From NCBI RefSeq assembly GCF_000213175.1, contig NW_009799099.1, positions 6,027,862 to 6,091,861 on the forward strand: a stretch of DNA of 64,000 nucleotides, written 5' to 3'. Below, piece by piece: positions 58,932 to 64,000 of this stretch (the stretch's first letter is position 1; every line of letters starts with the position of its first letter). The position numbers and the translations under genes were made by a program. The stretch comes from Neurospora tetrasperma FGSC 2508. Taxonomy: Eukaryota > Ascomycota > Sordariomycetes > Sordariales > Sordariaceae. Under the pieces are notes generated by a model. That model ran no database searches and had not been told where the DNA came from. It saw only the letters and a program-made list of their open reading frames with translations.

Positions 58932-61085
58932 TCAATACCCTTTGGCAGTCACCGCCCCAACAGCGAGCGTTTCAATCCGCCCCTTGTACAACTTCATGAC
59001 ATGCATCAACGGATCACCCCAAATTACCCCCCTCAACATCTCTTCGCTCGCCACCACATGCGCCACCACTCCTTCATTTAGTCTCTCTTCAACCGTTTTC
59101 CCCTTACCCTTTAGCCTGGACTTTGGGTCACCACTCCTTAACACCACAAGCCGACCGGCGCAGGAGAGGGTGGAGGCGGGGAGTTTCCAAGTTGGTCCCG
59201 ACGAGGACGAGGAAGTGTGGCTGCTAGAGACTGACGAAGCGGTCGTGGATGTTGTCGTCAGGGCGGAGCTGGCGGAGGATGTGGAACTGCGGGAGCGCGA
59301 GCTGCTGCGGTGGGAGGAACCGGAGGAAGAAGAGGTGTGGTGGCTGCTGCTGCCGCTGCTACTTCGGCGCTCGGTACTCCTGGCGTCTGTTGACTTGCCG
59401 GATTTCGATGATTGCAGCGATGATCGAGAAGATTTTTGTCCGGCGGGCTTCATGCGCATATTGAGGTCAGAACTACTGCTCGGTCCTTTGCGACTTGGGG
59501 CTGGCGAAAGTGGGTTGATCAAAGGCGCGGGAGAGGTGTACAGCTCGAGCAAACTCTTCACGTAAGCCTTGTCCGCCCGAGCAACCGGATCGCCCTCGTT
59601 TATGAAAGATAGGAACAAGCTTTTCTTCAGTTCCGGCCTCCTCTCAAAGTCCTCCGGTTTCTTCAACGGGATGATGCTGATTGGTGGAGTGCCGAATGTG
59701 ACACAGTGAACTCGCTTAAAGCACCCAGCTACCGCCGTCAACTCGCTTTGCGCCTCCTTTGTCGTCGAGAGAATGTGGCTGTAGAGCAGAGCAGCGACGG
59801 CGCCACCAGCGCTATGGCCGGTGATGAGCAACGAATACGACGATCGGCTGGGATCCTCCTCGAGAAGCTGGCGCAGCCGACGAGCCACGGGTTGGACCAT
59901 ATTCCGAGCGACGTCAAGGAAGCCAGCGTGGCAAAGGTTGCCGGGATCGTCCAGGAACCCTTCGGGAGAGGTGGGATTCGAGTTGAGGTTGACGGCCCAG
60001 TCCATGAAAGTTGCTGTGCCGCGAATGGCAAACACGATGGTGTTGACATAATCCATGGGCACGGATTTGATGACCATGGCTTTGGCGCCGGTTCGCCAGT
60101 CGGCGTTGACATGGGCGTCTCGTTCGGCGCCCTTGGGCCTTTCATAGACTCGCTCGGAATACTGAGCGGCGAGACAGAGGAGGGGCCAGGTGGGAATGTA
60201 CCTATGATGGTGAGTGAGTTGACCAGATGCGAAATGACGGTGTACCTACAGTCTCAAAGGGGGCAGGTCGGTAGGCAATCTCGAGTTGGCGTAGAGATCG
60301 ACTTTTGCAAAGTAACCACCCGAGTTCGTTGACGACGAGTGCTCCCGATGTTCCCTGTCCCTGTGCTCCCTGTGCTCCCTCGAATGCGAGCTACTCCTCC
60401 GAATTCCCGACTTCACCGCGGATCTCGATCCGACCATGCTCGATGAGGGCGGATACGAGGTTTCCTGAACAGCCGGCCTCCATGTGAAGTGTTCCTTCTC
60501 CTCTCCACTGATTTGGTTCAGATCTATCCTCGTCAAGACATCATTTAGTCGACCGGAGATTTGGTCGTAGAGGGCGGCGCCTTGGTTGAGTAGCTGAGTC
60601 TTGTTGTCAGGCCAATGGGAAAGCATTCCGTCAAAGCCATGGGCGAGGCTTGGTACTTGGGAGATATCCGATGCCACCTCCATCACCGACCCCGCGGGCA
60701 TCTTGTTGAGAGAGCTGGTGCTGTTCTTTGGCGGCGGAATCGGTGGTATTGACTGGATGAGTTGTGGCGGTGGGGAGTTTGGACCCGGAGTGCCGAGATA
60801 ATAGTGATGTTGGTTGACAATGATGGGCTGTGGTGAAGACGGAGTCCATCCTGTCGGTGATGGGAGGAGGCCGGCGGGTTCGAACGGCTGACCCTTGTGC
60901 CAGTCATGCGGCGAGTAGGCTGGTGGTGGTGGGAGAGCGGCATAGTGATGTTTTGAGGACGAGCCGGAAACCTGCCGGTCACGATGACCTCGACTGGAAA
61001 GGTGAGGAGGATGGTGTGGGGATGTCGGTGTGTCTCTATCGTCTTTCCTTGGTTTCTTTGACCGACCAAAGAAAAGGAAACCCAT
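58932..61085 (-). CDS. Class 3 (fungal-type) lipase with long disordered N-terminus
   Basis: Predicted alpha/beta-hydrolase acting on acylglycerols or other lipid esters. Two exons, complement(58932..60201, 60250..61085), 701 aa. Residues 1-~280 are a Pro/Ser/His-rich low-complexity region starting MGFLFFGRSKKP, without a signal peptide, so the enzyme is probably intracellular. The hydrolase domain starts near 285: IVFAIRGTATFMDW (oxyanion region), then LLITGHSAGGAVAALL with nucleophile Ser409. Candidate Asp483 lies in NEGDPVARAD, and a candidate His679 in PLMHVMKLYKG. Between Asp and His lies a Ser-rich insert of roughly 110 residues (about 510-620). The split Leu codon at the intron joins PLRLYIPTW cleanly. 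Substrate not predictable. Confidence 0.88.
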
Positions 61086-63175
61086 GGTTCAGAGAGGAGT
61101 GGTAGAGTGCGGTTGTAGCTAAGGCACCCACCCACATACAATGCTCTGTAGAATAGCAGTAGGTAGACAAGTGATGAATGGCAAGAAACGAGCGGTGATT
61201 TGGGAAAGGGAAGAAGCAGAACCAAGAGGCGGAAAAGTGGATGATGGAGACAAGGACAACACATGGTCAACCGAGGCGGGCCGTCAAAAGTGGATGACTA
61301 TCTCAGCCCACCACGCTAGAAAAGGGCAAAAACTGATACAGCACTAGTCTACGTAGAGGTAGTCGTCGTGAAGCTGTCCTCGATGGGAGCCATGATTTGC
61401 TGGGTGCCTGTCCTTCACTCGAGACACAGGTCAATCCAAGGCGAGCAGTCCCACAGTAGGGACGGGAGTGCCTTGTCGTTTTTCGATGGGGGGCCGCTGC
61501 AGCTTCCTATTCGCTGCCGTGGAACCACTAAGCCTCCAATGGCCGGCAGTGGTGGCGGTTTCGTGTGCCCCAGATTGGTGTAGACGGTAGATGACTGGTG
61601 GATGAGGGTCAGGCTTCTTGGGTGCCAGTGAGGGTTGGTGAGGGTTGATGAAGGCTGGTGAGGGTTGATAGCCGCCCACGATAGAATGGAATCTGCATTG
61701 GATGGGGAGAGGCAGGCCAATACGGACACAACGTGTGGGAGCATTGGGTACGCGAGCCATCTTGGTCCGTCGTCTTCTTTTGCCAAGGGTCTGGAGAAAC
61801 GAAGGGAAGCTCTCGGGAGATATCCATGTGCATATGCTGCACCCAAAGGGCCGTTTTCTGAGGTGCATAGAGCATCGTCAATGTCAGTGTCAGTGTCAAT
61901 GCCAGCGTCTGTTTGGCAAGTGTGTCCGTCTGGCTGTCTGCTGTGGCCCGGCCACGTCGTCGACATATGGGAAGTGGCTGGTTGAAGCTTCCTCCTCGGG
62001 GTCCATTGCGGGGAACAGTTCAACAGACAATACTATGAATGGAAGCTTCATGATTGTTGGTCTCGGCCTTCGGGGCTCCCATCCGGCCCGCCCTGAGTCG
62101 ATGACTGCAGTAATGGACGCAGTAGGGACAATGTAGGGGAACGTAGGGGGGCTGGAGGTAGATCGGGGCAGTCCAGTCATAAAGAGACAACAAAGAGTTG
62201 AGCTTGTGAAAAGGAAGAGAATTTCAGACTTGTTAGTGTTGGATGACTCGTCCGAATTGGTTGGCTGTGGTTGCCTTGTACAGCGTCGCATTGCAGCCAT
62301 TGGCTCTTAACAGTTCACCACTATTGGCTTGTCAGGAACAGGAAGAGAAGTCGGCGACATCGGAATGCCCTCGACTGCTGGCCCCGTCTGTGTGTTCACA
62401 TGCTTCTGGAAACCACAGTTGCATGATTGCTCCTATCATTCTATGTCAGAGAGTTTCGCAGGATCGATTGAGTGATGATGCCCGACGACGATGTCAGAGC
62501 AAGGAAGTCAGATGAAGCAAAGATGTTGACAGCTACAAGTAGTACCTGGTAGGTATAAGTAGTACCTACGTATCTTTGGGACTACAAGTATGCTGTTAAC
62601 GCTCTCCACGTTATTAATAGTAATCTGCTAACAGGGATACACCTGTCAGACACGGCAGTTTCACTCTTGTCTGAGAAGAAGCTGTTACCCCACTTCTTCC
62701 TCCTCCCATGGTGGGGTTGACTGAGATCCATCTCAGGGTCCGTTCAGTTCAGTTGCCGGTGCGGTGAAAGGTACATTGGGTTGGTACCTGAGACCCCTTT
62801 ACATACCTTACGCCCGTGCACCGACCACCACCCTGATGGCCAACTAGGTGAGCACCGAGCAACCCAACTGCCACTTGGACGCCGCCGAGCAATCGTCCGT
62901 CGATCTGGAGGACAACCTGGACCACCCGACCGACACGACGCGATTCTTCCTTGTGTGTGTTGTATCCGCTGTGAGCCGTACACCGACACCGACACCGACC
63001 GAGACCACCGAACCCGACCCCAGTTCCCTCCCCCCGTTCCCACTCACCACCCGGCGACCCGATCACCGCCCACGCCAGACTAGGTACCTAGTGTAGCACA
63101 CAACCTACACACACACACAGACAGAGAGACACTCCCCGGTTTGCTGTTCCCCCTCGAAATGCTTCCAGAGTCGCC
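61086..63175. other. Divergent intergenic region
   Basis: 2.1 kb between the lipase and FHIP-like genes. Overlapping frames on both strands lack support. Repeated GGTTGGTGAGGGTTGATGA units lie near 61620-61672. TAGGTA/TACCTA motifs occur near 62545-62575. Confidence 0.6.
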
Positions 63176-64000
63176 ATGGACTTCTGGTCGCGCCTCATAG
63201 CACACACGCTCCCCTCGACGGGCAACTCGCGGAACTGGAAGGACTTCGCCAAGGATCCCGTCCGCCGCCTCCAACGCTTCGAGAAGGAGTACACGCAGCT
63301 CATCCAGGCATGGCGCCTCTCGCCCAGCATCGCCCACGATGACGAGGCCGCCGAGCGCATCGAGATCTGTCTCCAGGAGCTCACCAACATGCTCACCGAC
63401 GAGAACCGCCGCCCGCTGCCCCATCCGTGCATCACCTTCTGCGCCACCAAGCAGATATACATCCCCATAGCCAAGATCTCCACCACCTCCAACAACGAAT
63501 GGGTCATCAAGGAGGCCGTCCTCTTCTTCGCCACCCTGATCGAGAGCGAGGAGGAGGCCTTTGTCGAGAATGACCACTTCTCCGCCAGCCTCACCCACCT
63601 GATGGTGCGCATCACCGGCGCCAACACCCTCCGTCTGAGCGCCGACACCGAGGCCCGCGTCGTCGAGTTGGCCTTCAACATCACCACCAAGCTTCGGCTC
63701 GATCCCGACATCCTGCCCGCCTGGTTTAAGTCGCAGCCGCAGAATGGAGAGGAGAAGCAGCCCCTGGGCGAACATGAGCGCTTCACGGGGAGGACGCAGA
63801 AGCAGGACTTCCCTCTCTTCTACCTGCTCATGGACTACATCCACCACGAGGGCAAGGTCGGCGACTTTGCCAGAACGGGCCTGCTGTACATCATCGAGGC
63901 CGCGTCGAGCTCCGTCGAGCTGGAGCAGTGGATTGTCGAGAGTGATCTGTCGACCCTGATGGCCACCGGCTTGGGTGCTCTGTATAGTCAGCTGAGCCGC
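63176..64000 (+). CDS. FHIP/RAI16-like protein, N-terminal part (runs off the window)
   Basis: Open to the window end, 275 codons, 3' incomplete. The start ATG (GCCATGGAC) gives MDFWSRLIAHTLP; an ATG 17 bases upstream is out of frame. The sequence follows the FHIP (FTS- and Hook-interacting protein, formerly RAI16-like) family: a helical N-terminus with RRLQRFEKEYTQLIQAWR, ITFCATKQIYIPIAKIS, WVIKEAVLFFATLIESEEE, and FPLFYLLMDYIHHEGKVGDFARTGLLYI. In filamentous fungi the family links early endosomes to dynein through Hook (FHF complex). No introns in the visible part. Confidence 0.88.
   Translation, partial: MDFWSRLIAHTLPSTGNSRNWKDFAKDPVRRLQRFEKEYTQLIQAWRLSPSIAHDDEAAERIEICLQELTNMLTDENRRPLPHPCITFCATKQIYIPIAKISTTSNNEWVIKEAVLFFATLIESEEEAFVENDHFSASLTHLMVRITGANTLRLSADTEARVVELAFNITTKLRLDPDILPAWFKSQPQNGEEKQPLGEHERFTGRTQKQDFPLFYLLMDYIHHEGKVGDFARTGLLYIIEAASSSVELEQWIVESDLSTLMATGLGALYSQLSR

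Noticed and set aside
1-64000. CRISPR arrays, rRNA genes, intact transposons
   Set aside because: No regularly spaced repeats, no rRNA-like blocks, and no transposase or reverse transcriptase motifs were seen on either strand.

Overview
The window looks like nuclear chromosomal DNA of a filamentous ascomycete of the Neurospora/Sordaria type. Every convincing gene has short introns (about 50-110 nt) with GTRNGT-like donors, CTAAC/CTGAC branch sites close to a YAG acceptor, and Kozak-like starts. Intergenic DNA is sprinkled with the TACCTA/TAGGTA motifs typical of Neurospora, and the conserved proteins have fungal architectures. Exon models were assembled by hand from splice signals and reading frames; species and database identities could not be checked.

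The main result is a clustered family of paralogous genes of unknown function, present as six probably intact genes plus one truncated relic. Members A (2397-4627, -), B (relic, 6592-6998, +), C (9106-11118, +) and D (11950-13579, -) form a left sub-cluster. Members E (39690-41774, +), F (42992-45974, +) and G (47606-49092, +) form a right tandem sub-cluster. The architecture is modular: an N-terminal motif around Y-[DE]-x-W-x-G, a single Cys4-spaced C2H2-like finger with invariant C-x4-C-x12-H-x4-H spacing and an intron between its two histidines, a low-complexity acidic linker with SUMO-related motifs, a Trp/Cys core domain (W-x-Y ... LPRRRxLP-x-x-W ... YLGG ... C ... FPRCV ... CCNAYYR), and in four members a C-terminal all-beta domain reminiscent of cupins. 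Member C has lost the finger and carries the core twice. Members D and G stop after the core.

Between the two sub-clusters lies ordinary gene space: mitochondrial ribosomal protein bL27m (14968-16421, -), LCL2-like secretory protein (17240-17765, +), protein phosphatase inhibitor-2 (18583-19630, -), an MFS sugar/alpha-glucoside transporter (21501-23674, -), an 11-exon Zn2Cys6 transcription factor (26578-29031, +), myo-inositol oxygenase (32892-34000, +) and a polytopic membrane protein (37627-38847, +). To the right of the family are a gene-poor stretch with decayed coding fragments (about 49.1-57.5 kb), a small single-pass membrane protein (57526-57840, +), a class 3 lipase (58932-61085, -) and the start of a FHIP/RAI16-like endosomal adaptor running off the window (63176 onward, +).

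No bacterial-type operons, CRISPR arrays, rRNA genes or complete transposons were seen. The housekeeping genes do not form a pathway. The coherent local story is birth, domain shuffling and decay of the finger/core family, with diverged non-coding repeats near its left sub-cluster.
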